A stretch of DNA of 64,000 nt from Peteryoungia ipomoeae (GTDB lineage Bacteria; Pseudomonadota; Alphaproteobacteria; Rhizobiales; Rhizobiaceae): contig NZ_STGV01000003.1 in the NCBI RefSeq assembly GCF_004912165.1, positions 124,001 to 188,000 of the forward strand. The letters are read 5' to 3'. Below the pieces are notes generated by a model, which ran no database searches, had not been told where the DNA came from, and saw only the letters and a program-made list of their open reading frames with translations. Position 1 is the stretch's first letter, and each line of letters begins with the position of its first letter. A program made the position numbers and the translations under genes. This document shows positions 26,750 to 35,579 of the stretch, piece by piece.

Positions 26750-27781
26750 TCAGCGGCGATTGATCTGGTCGAAGACGCCGCCATCACCGAAATGCTCGGG
26801 CTGCACCTTGGCCCAGCCGCCGAAGATCGGGTCGTCGATGGTGACGAGATCGAGGGTCGGCAGGGTGGGAAGATCGGCCTTTGCCGCGTCCGGCACCAGA
26901 TCGGGACGCGAGGGCCTGTAGAAGTGGCGGGCGATGATGGTCTGGCCTTCGGCGGTATAGAGATAGTTGAGATAGGCTTCCGCCTGTTTGCGCGTGCCTT
27001 TCTTGTCGACATTGGCGTCGACCACAGCGACGGGCGGCTCGGCAAGGATCGACAGCGACGGCGTGATGATGTCGAAACTGTCGGCACCGAATTCCTTGCC
27101 GGCGAGATAGGCCTCGTTTTCCCAGGAGATCAGCACATCGCCGATTTCACGCTGGGCGAAACTCGTCAGTGCGCCGCGGGCGCCGGTATCGAGCACAGGC
27201 GCCCGGCGGAAGATCTCGGCCAGATAGTCGCGGATCTTCTGCTCGTCGCCGGAAAAGGCCTTGTTGGCCCAGGCCCAGGCGGCGAGGTAGTTCCAGCGCG
27301 CGCCGCCCGATGTCTTCGGGTTGGGTGTCACGATCTGGACGTCGCCCTTGACCAGGTCGCCCCAGTCCTTGATGCCTTTCGGATTGCCCTTGCGCACCAG
27401 GAATACGATGGTCGACGTGTAGGGCGCGGAATTGTTGGGCAGGCGGCTGCGCCACTCCGGCGCAATCAGTTTGGCCTTGTCTGCAATGACGTCGATGTCG
27501 CTTTGCAAGGCCAGCGTCACCACGTCGGCCTGCAGGCCTTCGATGACGGCGCGGGCCTGGCGGCCGGAACCGCCATGCGACTGGCTGATCGTCACCGTCT
27601 CGCCCGATTGCGCTTCCCAGGCCTTGGCGAAGGATGCGTTGAAATCCGCGTAAAGCTCCCGCGTTGGATCATAGGAGACGTTTAAGAGCTCGGCTGCTTG
27701 GGCTGATGTCGTCAGGACCAGGCCGGTGGACAATCCCATACCGACCAGCAGTCCGGCGAAGTGTTTCCAGATGCCTTTCAT
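26750..27781 (-). CDS. Sulfate ABC transporter periplasmic binding protein
   Basis: The 343-residue precursor has a signal peptide ending SAQA-AEL and the Sbp/CysP signature VSYDPTRELYADFNASFAKAW, then SHGGSGRQARAVIEGLQADVV. It should bind sulfate or thiosulfate in the periplasm for a CysTWA permease, which is not in this window. GAGGAGG precedes the ATG. It lies beside an Rrf2-type regulator and cysHDN, forming a sulfur-assimilation block. A short ATGA-free 210-bp gap separates it from the regulator gene. Confidence 0.92.
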   Translation of the reverse strand: MKGIWKHFAGLLVGMGLSTGLVLTTSAQAAELLNVSYDPTRELYADFNASFAKAWEAQSGETVTISQSHGGSGRQARAVIEGLQADVVTLALQSDIDVIADKAKLIAPEWRSRLPNNSAPYTSTIVFLVRKGNPKGIKDWGDLVKGDVQIVTPNPKTSGGARWNYLAAWAWANKAFSGDEQKIRDYLAEIFRRAPVLDTGARGALTSFAQREIGDVLISWENEAYLAGKEFGADSFDIITPSLSILAEPPVAVVDANVDKKGTRKQAEAYLNYLYTAEGQTIIARHFYRPSRPDLVPDAAKADLPTLPTLDLVTIDDPIFGGWAKVQPEHFGDGGVFDQINRR

Positions 27782-27992
27782 GCGCCTTGCCTCCTCTTTG
27801 GCGTTAACGATTAAAGACTACCGAACAAGTCGTCTTAGTCAACGTGAAGAGTTGCAATCAGAAAAGCGATCTCTTTTCGGTGCGGATCTGGGGCAAAGCA
27901 TTGCCGATCCTGCCAATGTTTCCGAATGAAATTGGCAGCAAGCGCGGATGTCGCAGAATACGACTGCGGGCGGAAGGCGGCATCAAGGCCGG

Positions 27993-28424
27993 TCAGACGA
28001 GCTCGGGCGTCTCACAGGACACGCTATCGGCCAGGCTGGTTGTCAGCAGCACGGCCCGCGTCTCATCCGCAACACGGGAGAAGACGCGGCGGATTTCGCA
28101 GTCGGTTTCGCCATCGCAATCCTCGCAACGGCGATAGGCCGTCAGGGAGAGGCAGGGAAGCGGCGCAACGGGACCGTCGATCAGACGCAGCACCTCGCCA
28201 TAGGTGATCTCGGCGGCCGGGCGGGCGAGCAGATAGCCGCCCTGCTTGCCGCGGCGGCTTTCCACCATGCCGGCACGCTTGAGATCGAGCATGATCTGTT
28301 CGAGAAACTTCTTCGGGATCTTCTGTTGCCCGGCAATCTCCGGGATCTGAACCGTTACGCCCGGTTCGGCGCGCGCCAGCAGATTGAGCGCTCTCAGCGC
28401 ATATTTGGCTTTCTGCGTAATCAT
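27993..28424 (-). CDS. Rrf2 family regulator, probably of cysteine/sulfur genes
   Basis: I start at ATG 28424 (MITQKAKYALRALNLLAR), the standard Rrf2 beginning; longer frames add an unlikely N-terminus. The 143-residue product has a winged helix (IPEIAGQQKIPKKFLEQIM) and a cysteine set near the C-terminal half (PCLSLTAYRRCEDCDGETDCE), suited to an iron-sulfur cluster or metal. Position beside the sulfate-binding protein and divergent to cysH suggests a CymR- or CysR-like role. A RirA-like iron role is the alternative. Confidence 0.88.
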   Translation of the reverse strand: MITQKAKYALRALNLLARAEPGVTVQIPEIAGQQKIPKKFLEQIMLDLKRAGMVESRRGKQGGYLLARPAAEITYGEVLRLIDGPVAPLPCLSLTAYRRCEDCDGETDCEIRRVFSRVADETRAVLLTTSLADSVSCETPELV

Positions 28425-28651
28425 TCGTCTCACCCGCGCGGCATTGGAGGCAATTTGCTGCCGCAAGCCTGGCTCGGCCATAGCGCAGATCGGGCGAAGG
28501 TTCAAACCTTGATGCAGGCAAGCGGCAGGAATTGCCGCGATTGCCGCGGACTGGAGAGATATTTGCTCCAAGCCCGCGTCACGACGAAAGCGCATTGCTG
28601 TCTACACCAAGGGAATATTTGCATAATCGCGAAAACAAGCAGGATAGCCTC

Positions 28652-29398
28652 ATGACCCTTCACAGCCCGGAGCACACGGCCCAAGCACTTGATGCGCGGC
28701 TGGCCGCCGCTTCCTTGCAGGAGCGCCTTGCCATCATCGCCGCCGAGGAAGGCCGCGCCGTCTTCACCACCTCGCTCGGCATCGAGGACCAGGTGATCAC
28801 CGCGGCGATCGGCCTCGCGCAGCTGCCGATTTCGGTTTCGACGCTGGAGACCGGCCGGCTGTTCAAGCAGACGCTCGACCTGATCGCCGAGACCGAGGAG
28901 CGCTTCGGCATTTCCATCGAACGCTTCGTGCCGAAGCAGGACGACATTGACGCCTATGCGGCGAAGTTCGGCCTGAACGGTTTTTACGAAAGCGTCGAAG
29001 CGCGGCATGCCTGCTGTCATGTGCGCAAGCTGGTTCCGCTGGCGGAGGCGCTTGCCGGCGCCCGCTTCTGGATCACGGGCTTGCGCCGCTCCCAGTCCGG
29101 CAATCGCGCGGCGACGCCCTTTGCCGAATATGACGCCGAGCGCGGCCTGATCAAGGTCAACCCGCTGGCCGACTGGTCGATCGAGGACATCAACGCCTAT
29201 GTCGAGGCAGAAAGCGTGCCGACCAATCCGCTGCACAAACGCGGCTACCCCTCGATCGGCTGCGAGCCCTGCACCCGCGCCATCAAGCCGGGCGAACCGG
29301 AACGCGCCGGCCGCTGGTGGTGGGAAAACGACGAGAAGCGCGAATGCGGGCTGCATGTGCCGGAGGCACCAGCTTCGGCGATACCGACGCCGGCTTGA
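28652..29398 (+). CDS. cysH: Adenylyl-sulfate (APS) reductase, iron-sulfur type
   Basis: CysH reduces activated sulfate to sulfite. I start at ATG 28652 after CAGGAT. The 248 residues contain VFTTSLGIEDQVI (PP-loop) near residue 35. Cysteine pairs in HACCHVRK and GCEPCTR mark a [4Fe-4S] enzyme that uses APS rather than PAPS, as in rhizobia. It leads cysH-cysD-cysN and is divergent from the Rrf2 regulator gene. A palindromic element separates it from cysD. Confidence 0.93.
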   Translation: MTLHSPEHTAQALDARLAAASLQERLAIIAAEEGRAVFTTSLGIEDQVITAAIGLAQLPISVSTLETGRLFKQTLDLIAETEERFGISIERFVPKQDDIDAYAAKFGLNGFYESVEARHACCHVRKLVPLAEALAGARFWITGLRRSQSGNRAATPFAEYDAERGLIKVNPLADWSIEDINAYVEAESVPTNPLHKRGYPSIGCEPCTRAIKPGEPERAGRWWWENDEKRECGLHVPEAPASAIPTPA

Positions 29399-29412
29399 AC
29401 TGGAACGAGAAT

Positions 29413-29570
29413 TCACCCCCCTCTGTCACTTCGTGACATCTCCCCCACAAGGGGGGAGAGCGGGGCGCCAGCCAATCGCCGCCCTGCCCGGACCGGGCAC
29501 CGGGTAAGCGGATTTCGGTCTCCCCCCTTGTGGGGGAGATGCCGGCAGGCAGAGGGGGGTGCCACGAAAT
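29413..29570. repeat. Palindromic mosaic element between cysH and cysD
   Basis: CACCCCCCTCTGTCACTTCG...CTCCCCCACAAGGGG at the left is mirrored by CCCCCTTGTGGGGGAGATG...GAGGGGGGTG at the right, around a 70-base centre. It fills nearly the whole 207-bp gap. The transcript could fold into a long hairpin. Confidence 0.75.
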
Positions 29571-29605
29571 GCCATCATCGATGGCCATCAAGGCAGACAA
29601 AGACC

Positions 29606-30562
29606 ATGCACGTACACACATCCGAATTCGATCCGCATTCCAAGGACCCGGCCACCAAGCCGCCGCTTGATCCGCATCTGAAGGCGCTGGAGAACGAGGC
29701 GATCCACATCTTCCGCGAAGTGGCGGCCGAGTTCGAGAAGCCGGTCATGCTGTATTCGATCGGCAAGGATTCCTCGGTGCTCTTGCATCTGGCGAGAAAG
29801 GCCTTCTTCCCCGGCCGCGTGCCCTTCCCGCTTCTGCATGTCGATACCGGCTGGAAGTTCCCGGAAATGATCGCGTTTCGCGACGAGATGGCGGAAAAGT
29901 TCGATCTCGACCTGATCGTGCATACCAATCCGCGCGGTGCGGCCGAAGGCATCGGCCCGTTCTCCCACGGCTCGTCCTACCATACCGACGTGATGAAGAC
30001 GGAGGCGCTGCGTCAGGCACTGGACGCCGGCAAATATGACGCAGCCTTCGGCGGCGCGCGTCGCGACGAGGAAGCCTCCCGCGCCAAGGAACGCATCTAT
30101 TCCTTCCGCACGCCCGACCATAAGTGGGATCCGCGCAACCAGCGTCCGGAACTGTGGAACATCTATAACGGCATGGTGCGGCGTGGCGAAAGCGTGCGCG
30201 CCTTCCCGCTGTCGAACTGGACCGAAGTCGACATCTGGCGCTACATCCAGGCGGAAAACATTCCGCTGCCGCCGCTCTATTACGCGAAGAACCGCAAATA
30301 TGTGGAGCGCGACGGCATGCTGCTCTGGGCGGAAGATCCGCGCTTCGAGCCGCTTCCCGGGGAACAGATCCAGGAAGGCATGCTGCGCTTCCGCACGCTC
30401 GGCTGCTGGCCGCTAACCGGCGGCATCCGCTCCCATGCGGCGACCCTCGACGAGGTGATCGCCGAACTCGAAATCGCCACCGTCTCCGAACGCCAGGGCC
30501 GCGCCATCGACCGCGACCAGGCCGGATCGATGGAAAAGAAGAAGCGCGAAGGATATTTCTGA
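29606..30562 (+). CDS. cysD: Sulfate adenylyltransferase subunit 2
   Basis: CysD catalyses ATP + sulfate to APS with CysN. I start at ATG 29606 ([10 protein letters not shown]), leaving 318 residues; upstream in-frame codons are repeat-derived. The PP-loop [17 protein letters not shown] is near residue 50, followed by [11 protein letters not shown] and [16 protein letters not shown]. It ends in the conserved KKKREGYF. It is between cysH and cysN, each gap containing a palindromic element. No obvious strong ribosome site precedes the ATG (CAAGGCAGAC). Confidence 0.93.
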   Translation: MHVHTSEFDPHSKDPATKPPLDPHLKALENEAIHIFREVAAEFEKPVMLYSIGKDSSVLLHLARKAFFPGRVPFPLLHVDTGWKFPEMIAFRDEMAEKFDLDLIVHTNPRGAAEGIGPFSHGSSYHTDVMKTEALRQALDAGKYDAAFGGARRDEEASRAKERIYSFRTPDHKWDPRNQRPELWNIYNGMVRRGESVRAFPLSNWTEVDIWRYIQAENIPLPPLYYAKNRKYVERDGMLLWAEDPRFEPLPGEQIQEGMLRFRTLGCWPLTGGIRSHAATLDEVIAELEIATVSERQGRAIDRDQAGSMEKKKREGYF

Positions 30563-30592
30563 TGGCTTCGCATCGCGACGTCGGCGGCTTTC

Positions 30593-30745
30593 GCTCTCCC
30601 CCCATGTGGGGGAGATGGCCGGCAGGCCAGAGGGGGGTGAACCCTTCGCTCCGCCTTGGCCGCGCACGAGTTTCGCCTGCGGCGCACCCCCCTCTGTCAC
30701 TTCGTGACATCTCCCCCACAAGGGGGGAGAGCGGGTTCTCTGCTG
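30593..30745. repeat. Palindromic mosaic element between cysD and cysN
   Basis: Here the arms are in the opposite arrangement: GCTCTCCCCCCATGTGGGGG...GAGGGGGGTG at the left, CACCCCCCTCTGTCACTTCG...CCCCCACAAGGGGGGAGAGCG at the right. It fills most of the 219-bp gap. It shares its arms with the elements at 16318 and 29413. Confidence 0.75.
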
Positions 30746-30781
30746 CCGCCCTGCACACAATCTCTTCCCAAGGTATCTGAT

Positions 30782-32260
30782 ATGACCCAGGCTGCCACCG
30801 TCACCCTCGCAACCGAGGCACCCCAAACCGAAGCCGCTCCTGTCATCCGCGACTCGCGTCCGTTGCGCCTCATCACCTGCGGCTCGGTCGATGACGGAAA
30901 GTCGACGCTGATCGGCCGCCTGCTCTGGGACACCAAGGCCGTCAAGGAAGACCAGGCCGCGACGCTGCGGCGCGATTCGGGCAGCCAGAACGATCTCGGC
31001 CTGCCGGATTTCGCGCTTTTGCTCGACGGTCTGCAGGCTGAGCGCGAACAGGGCATCACCATCGATGTCGCCTATCGCTATTTCGCCACCGATCGCCGCT
31101 CCTTCATCGTCGCCGACACGCCCGGCCATGAGCAATATACCCGTAACATGGCAACCGGCGCCTCGACGGCGGATCTGGCCGTGCTTCTGGTCGATGCCCG
31201 TGCCGGCCTTCTGGAACAGACACGCCGCCACGCCACCATTGCCTCGCTGATGGGCATCAAGCAGTTCGTTCTGGCGGTCAACAAGTTCGACCTCGTGGCT
31301 TACGACCGCGCCGTGTTCGAGAAGATCAGCCACGACTTCAAGGAACTGGCGCTGACGCTTGGCGTGCGCCAGGTGACGGCCATCCCGATGTCGGCGCTGA
31401 AGGGCGAAAACGTCGTCTACTCGGCCAAGGCGGAAATTCCGTGGTACGAAGGCCCGACGCTGGTCGAGACGCTGGAACTGGCGACGCTGCGCTCCGGCCA
31501 GTCGACCGGTTTCCGCCTGCCGGTGCAGCGCGTCTCGCGGCCGGGCGAAAGTTTTCGAGGCTATCAGGGCACAGTTGCCGGCGGTGCTGTGAAGCCGGGC
31601 GACAGCGTTGCCATCCTGCCCTCGGGCCAGATCGCCAATGTCAAGCAGATCGTCACCTTCGACCTCGTGCGCAATGCCGCCGTTTCAGGCGATGCGATCA
31701 CGCTGGTGCTCGACCGCCAGGTGGACGTGGCACGCGGCGACATGATCGTTTCGCTCGACGCGCAGCCGCAGACGGGCCTTGCCTTCGACGCCCAGATCGT
31801 GGCGCTGCAGCCCGATGGCATCGTGCCCGGCAAGCGCTACTGGCTAAAGGCCGGTTCGCGCCGCCAGCGCGTGCAGGTGGAGCCGGTGCAGCAGCTGGAC
31901 CTGAAGACTGGCAAGTGGCAGCCGAGCGAAATGCTGCAGATGAACGCGATCGGCAAGGTGCATCTTTCCTTCGACGAAACCGCGATCTTCGACCCTTACG
32001 AACTCAACCGCGCAACCGGCGCCTTCATCGTGATCGATCCGGACACCAACAATACGGTGGCCGGGGGCATGATCTCGGGCAAACGCACGGAACTGGGCGG
32101 ACTGAACAGCCATGAGGGCCGGGTCATCCTGTCGCTGCCGGCGGATCTCGCCGAACAGTTGCTGGCGACCGAGCTTCTCGCCAGCCGTCGTGACGAGGTG
32201 GAAACCCGCCGCGTGACCACGAGTGCCGCACGCCAGCTGCTCGACGACATCGACGGCTGA
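30782..32260 (+). CDS. cysN: Sulfate adenylyltransferase subunit 1 (GTPase)
   Basis: CysN couples GTP hydrolysis to APS formation by CysD. I start at ATG 30782 (MTQAATVTLATEA), giving 492 residues. The P-loop GSVDDGKSTLIGRLLWDTKA lies near residue 38, DTPGHEQYTRNMATGAS near 113 and NKFD near 170. The length stops before any APS-kinase (CysC) domain, so this is not the NodQ-like fusion. A rho-independent terminator follows immediately. Confidence 0.94.
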   Translation: MTQAATVTLATEAPQTEAAPVIRDSRPLRLITCGSVDDGKSTLIGRLLWDTKAVKEDQAATLRRDSGSQNDLGLPDFALLLDGLQAEREQGITIDVAYRYFATDRRSFIVADTPGHEQYTRNMATGASTADLAVLLVDARAGLLEQTRRHATIASLMGIKQFVLAVNKFDLVAYDRAVFEKISHDFKELALTLGVRQVTAIPMSALKGENVVYSAKAEIPWYEGPTLVETLELATLRSGQSTGFRLPVQRVSRPGESFRGYQGTVAGGAVKPGDSVAILPSGQIANVKQIVTFDLVRNAAVSGDAITLVLDRQVDVARGDMIVSLDAQPQTGLAFDAQIVALQPDGIVPGKRYWLKAGSRRQRVQVEPVQQLDLKTGKWQPSEMLQMNAIGKVHLSFDETAIFDPYELNRATGAFIVIDPDTNNTVAGGMISGKRTELGGLNSHEGRVILSLPADLAEQLLATELLASRRDEVETRRVTTSAARQLLDDIDG

Positions 32261-32275
32261 GGCCTCTCCACACGC

Positions 32276-32306
32276 AAAAGCCCGCCGGTATCGCCAGCGG
32301 GTTTTT
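32276..32306 (+). terminator. Rho-independent terminator after cysN
   Basis: AAAAGCCCGCCGG-TATCG-CCAGCGGGTTTTT forms a GC-rich stem with one mismatch and a five-T tail, 16 bases after the cysN stop. Confidence 0.8.
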
Positions 32307-32653
32307 CACATCCCGTGACGGCGCCCCTGGAGCCTATCCTGGGCGCGATGATAGGCGCTTGGTCTACAACCTTGCCAAAGGCGCATTGGGGGCCAAGCGC
32401 GCAGAATACACGTGCTTCATTGCGCATCGCCACCCTGCTTGTGAAAGACGGCTGCCCCCTTGCCCGCCATGGGCGCGACCTGGCCGGCAAGGCGGCGCGG
32501 GCATCGCGCGCCATGGCCGCGCCGCTTCGTGGAATGCGGCTCTCTTGATCGGAGGGAGCTTATGCCGCTTTGATGCATCGTGCTGCACGATCTGCGTCGC
32601 GCAGCCTGAGAGCATCGGTGCGGCCGTCCACGGGACGCTCTATGGGCGGCGTG
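32307..32653. other. Intergenic stretch, nothing recognised
   Basis: About 350 bases between the cysN terminator and the LacI gene. Short open frames exist on both strands but none has a good start or a recognisable product. Confidence 0.4.
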
Positions 32654-33721
32654 TCAGGCGGTGATCGGCAGGGCGATCGGCACCTTCGTCCGCGCGGTCG
32701 ACTGCCGCTCCATCAGCTGGAAGCCGAGGTCGACCTTGGCCGGCGGTGGATTGACGTTTCCAGCGGCTCGAATCAGCATGTCGATCGCCCGGTAGCCGAT
32801 TTCGTAGCGCGGCACTCTGACCGAGGTCAGCGAGGGGCATGCAACGCCGGACGGATCGAGATCGTTGAAGCCGCAAATGCCAAAGTCCTCGGGCACATTG
32901 AGGCCGCGCCGCTGGCACTCGAATAGCATGCCAAGGGCAAGATCGTCATTCTGACAGAAGGCACCATCTGCGTCAGGATGCTCCTGCAGCAGCCTCTCGA
33001 GCAGCTGCGCCCCGAGCGAGGCGCTGGTATGGCCATCCACTGCTATCACCAGCGACGGATCGAACAGGCCGGCCTGCATCAAGGCACTGCGATAACCCTC
33101 GTGCCGACGGCGGGCGCGGATATCCCAGCGACCGCCGACAAGCGCGATCCGGCGATAGCCCTGGTCAATGAGGTGGCGGGTTGCAACCTCCGCCGCGCGG
33201 CGGTGATCGATACCGATCGCCATCTCGGCCGGTTCGTCGCTCAGGTCCATCACCTCCACCACAGGGCACGGCGCCTTGTGCAGGAGGTCTCGGACGGCTT
33301 CGCCCCGCTCGGTTCCGATATAGATGATGCCGGCCGGATTTTGCGAGAAGAAGAAGCGCAGCTGGCGTGCTTCATCATCCACGTCGTTGTCGGGCACTGC
33401 ATATTGAATGCGCAGATCGCTGGAGCGAACCCGATCCTCAATTCCGCGCATCAGGGCCATGAAGGAATAATTGGTGAGCCCCGGCGACATGACGCCGACA
33501 AAACCGCTGTTGCGGCTGGCAAGCGCGCGGGCAGCCAGATCCGGCACATAGCCGAGACGCTTGACGGTTTCGAGGATGGCCTCACGCAGAGGCGGCGAGA
33601 CTTTGTCCGGCTCGCGCAACGCCCTCGACACCGTGATGGCGCTGACACCCGCCTCGGCAGCAACATCCGACAGCGTTATCTTTTCCAGTCGCTGGCGCCG
33701 TCGCCGTGTATTCGACCTCAT
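32654..33721 (-). CDS. LacI family transcriptional regulator
   Basis: I start at ATG 33721 (MRSNTRRRRQRLEK), giving 355 residues. The LacI helix-turn-helix ITLSDVAAEAGVSAITVSRA is at residues 15-34 with the hinge helix AARALASRNSGFVG following; the rest is the periplasmic-binding-like sugar domain ending with a GFQLMERQST segment typical of the GntR/IdnR subgroup. No metabolic operon is adjacent, so its targets lie elsewhere. The effector is probably a sugar or gluconate-like acid. Confidence 0.92.
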   Translation of the reverse strand: MRSNTRRRRQRLEKITLSDVAAEAGVSAITVSRALREPDKVSPPLREAILETVKRLGYVPDLAARALASRNSGFVGVMSPGLTNYSFMALMRGIEDRVRSSDLRIQYAVPDNDVDDEARQLRFFFSQNPAGIIYIGTERGEAVRDLLHKAPCPVVEVMDLSDEPAEMAIGIDHRRAAEVATRHLIDQGYRRIALVGGRWDIRARRRHEGYRSALMQAGLFDPSLVIAVDGHTSASLGAQLLERLLQEHPDADGAFCQNDDLALGMLFECQRRGLNVPEDFGICGFNDLDPSGVACPSLTSVRVPRYEIGYRAIDMLIRAAGNVNPPPAKVDLGFQLMERQSTARTKVPIALPITA

Positions 33722-34019
33722 GAGACCCCCACCGCGTAGCACAATCCCCGGTCGTATTCGGCACAACTCAGGAGGCGCCGCCTACAACTCAATCCCCGAC
33801 GAGGGTTAAACCCTTTCGCGATTACACGCAACGGTTTACCGGGCGTTAACCGCGTCTGGCAACGCCGCATCATATGGTTGCATGGTCACAATTGATCGCG
33901 CGGATACGGAGGGTAAGAGCTTGCAGATGCAGCAGAAATTCCGAATATGACAATAAGACGGATGCGCGCGCCGGAGCGCTGGAGCAAGTCAGATTTTTTT
34001 GGGGAAATGTTCAATCAGC

Positions 34020-34096
34020 TGGTCGGAGTGGCAAGATTCGAACTTGCGACCCCCACGTCCCGAACGTGGTGCGCTACCAGACTGCGCTACACTCCG
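34020..34096 (-). tRNA. tRNA-Pro (anticodon CGG)
   Basis: Read on the minus strand from 34096, the 77-nt sequence begins CGGAGTGTAGCGCAG, has an anticodon stem CCACG-TTCGGGA-CGTGG with CGG as anticodon, a T-loop GTTCGAATC and an acceptor end CACTCCGACCA with encoded CCA. The stems pair fully. It reads CCG codons. No integrase is next to it in this window. Confidence 0.97.
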
Positions 34097-34382
34097 TGAC
34101 CAGCGGCGCCTCTATAGACCAGTGATTTTATCTGCACAAGCGGGCATCGACAATTTTCGGGAGGATTCTTGATGAATTCATGACAGGCGCTTCGGCTTCG
34201 CCTTTCCCGATCAAATCACGTTGCAGGGAAACATCATTTCTGAAGAATTCGTTAAATCCATCACTTGCGCGATGTCACGCGATACGCTTTGACGTTAAGG
34301 CAGGAATGGCAGCGTGTGGGGGCCTGTTTGAACAGGGCAACGCTGCCTGATGAACTCCGCAAGGAATGAGGGCAGACACACG

Positions 34383-34796
34383 ATGAAATTGCGCATGGGC
34401 ATGAACCTAACGCTGATGGCCGCTTTTGCGCTGGCACTTGCCGGCTGCACGACCACGGCCGCTCCCAAGAATGAGGTCGAGACCCGCTGGATCGGCCAGC
34501 AGGCCGGCGCCTTCTTTGCCAAGTTTGGTCCGCCCGCAGGCGATGCCGCCGCCGGCAATGCCACGACCTATACCTGGCGCGGCGGCCATAAGACCCGCAC
34601 GGTGCCTGCCACCTACGAGACGCTGCCCGACGGCAAGCGCGGCAAGCTGCTGACGCGGGCCCGCACCGAATATCTGCGTTGCGAAGTGCAGCTCACCGTT
34701 TCCGGCGATTACATCATTCGCGGCATCCGCACGATTGTCGATCGCCCGACGGCGGGTGGCAAAAGCTATTGTGCAGAGTTTCTGGCCGGCGCCTGA
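34383..34796 (+). CDS. Small lipoprotein of unknown function
   Basis: The 137-residue product from ATG 34383 has a signal with lipobox LALAGC (Cys22), so it should be lipid-anchored in the envelope. The mature part holds VETRWIGQQAGAFFAKFGPPAG, TYTWRGGHKTR and two later cysteines (YLRCEV, SYCAEF) that could form a disulfide. An ATG at 34350 is possible but less likely. It is followed by a hairpin terminator. Confidence 0.8.
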   Translation: MKLRMGMNLTLMAAFALALAGCTTTAAPKNEVETRWIGQQAGAFFAKFGPPAGDAAAGNATTYTWRGGHKTRTVPATYETLPDGKRGKLLTRARTEYLRCEVQLTVSGDYIIRGIRTIVDRPTAGGKSYCAEFLAGA

Positions 34797-34823
34797 TCCG
34801 CTCTGCAAAGACCCGATCCTGAG

Positions 34824-34856
34824 AGCCTCCCTGCCCTGCACGGAGGCTTTCCTTTT
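34824..34856 (+). terminator. Terminator after the small lipoprotein gene
   Basis: AGCCTCC and GGAGGCT form a 7-bp stem around an 11-base loop, followed by TTTCCTTTT. Confidence 0.75.
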
Positions 34857-35252
34857 GTTCGGACCAGCCGTTCACGACCACCTGTTTCCGCCCGGCAAGA
34901 CCGGCGTTTTTCGCACGAGCCAAAACGCGAAAGGGGAGAACGCCGTGGATGACGTTCTCCCCATACGCAATACTGAAACCGATGTGCTTCTCGACGCGAG
35001 ACCTTGATGGAAGCACCCTCCTTATAGAAATACCGCGGTTAACAGATGCCTTACGCAAGGTAATTTTTATCGTTAATTTTCAGTTAGCTGCGCGCATTCC
35101 TCGGGCACGCTTCTCCGCCTGACCATGGGTCGCTGCGAGCTTTTCGCGCGCTCCGCGTTTTGCGTGGAAAAGGCGCTGAAAAACCCGCAGACCCGGCACT
35201 TTATGCCATATGCCTACTTGACGATGTTCTTCCTTTGTTCCAAATCGCTCGC
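34857..35252. other. Intergenic stretch holding a possible small RNA
   Basis: Apart from the hairpin described at 34933-34962, this stretch holds an A/T-rich zone near 35060-35090 and no gene with a good start on either strand. Confidence 0.4.
34933..35030 (-). ncRNA. Possible minus-strand small RNA ending in a perfect hairpin
   Basis: GGGGAGAACG (34933-34942) and CGTTCTCCCC (34953-34962) form a perfect 10-bp stem; on the minus strand it is followed by TTTCGCGTTTTGG, terminator-like. About 50 bases upstream on that strand lies TAAGGAGGGTGC after an A/T-rich zone with CTATAA. There is no ATG after the GGAGG, so a short non-coding RNA is the simplest reading. The 5' end is a guess. Confidence 0.3.
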
Positions 35253-35513
35253 ATGACCCAGGAGATCGATACGCTTGGCAAGGCGCTGCGCCACAACATG
35301 CTGGTGATGGCCACCTGTCGCAGCTGTGAGAAACAGGCGCGCTTTCTGGCTGCCGACATCGCCGCTTTCTACGGTCATGGCCGCAACCCGCGCACGCTGA
35401 AATTCCGCTGCACGGATTGCGACAGCCGGGACTGCAAGGTGACGCTGGTTGAAAACCCGCATGACAGGACACCCGAGACCATCATCTGGCGTCCGGTGAA
35501 GACCAGACTGTGA
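35253..35513 (+). CDS. Small cysteine-containing (zinc-ribbon-like) protein
   Basis: I start at ATG 35253 (MTQEIDTLGKAL), giving 86 residues. Two CxxC pairs, MATCRSCEKQ near residue 20 and RCTDCDSRDC near 60, suggest a zinc ribbon. No membrane segment. Such small proteins may bind nucleic acid or act as regulators; no function is known. A longer frame from 35160 would add a hydrophobic but poorly supported N-terminus. Confidence 0.65.
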   Translation: MTQEIDTLGKALRHNMLVMATCRSCEKQARFLAADIAAFYGHGRNPRTLKFRCTDCDSRDCKVTLVENPHDRTPETIIWRPVKTRL

Positions 35514-35579
35514 CCGGCTGCCGCCGCCCGTGAGAACGGCAGTCTGCCACGGGCGCGGGCCAGGTGGGACCTAGGCCCG

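Noticed and set aside
32315..32615. Short overlapping frames on both strands downstream of cysN
   Set aside because: No good start or motif on either strand.
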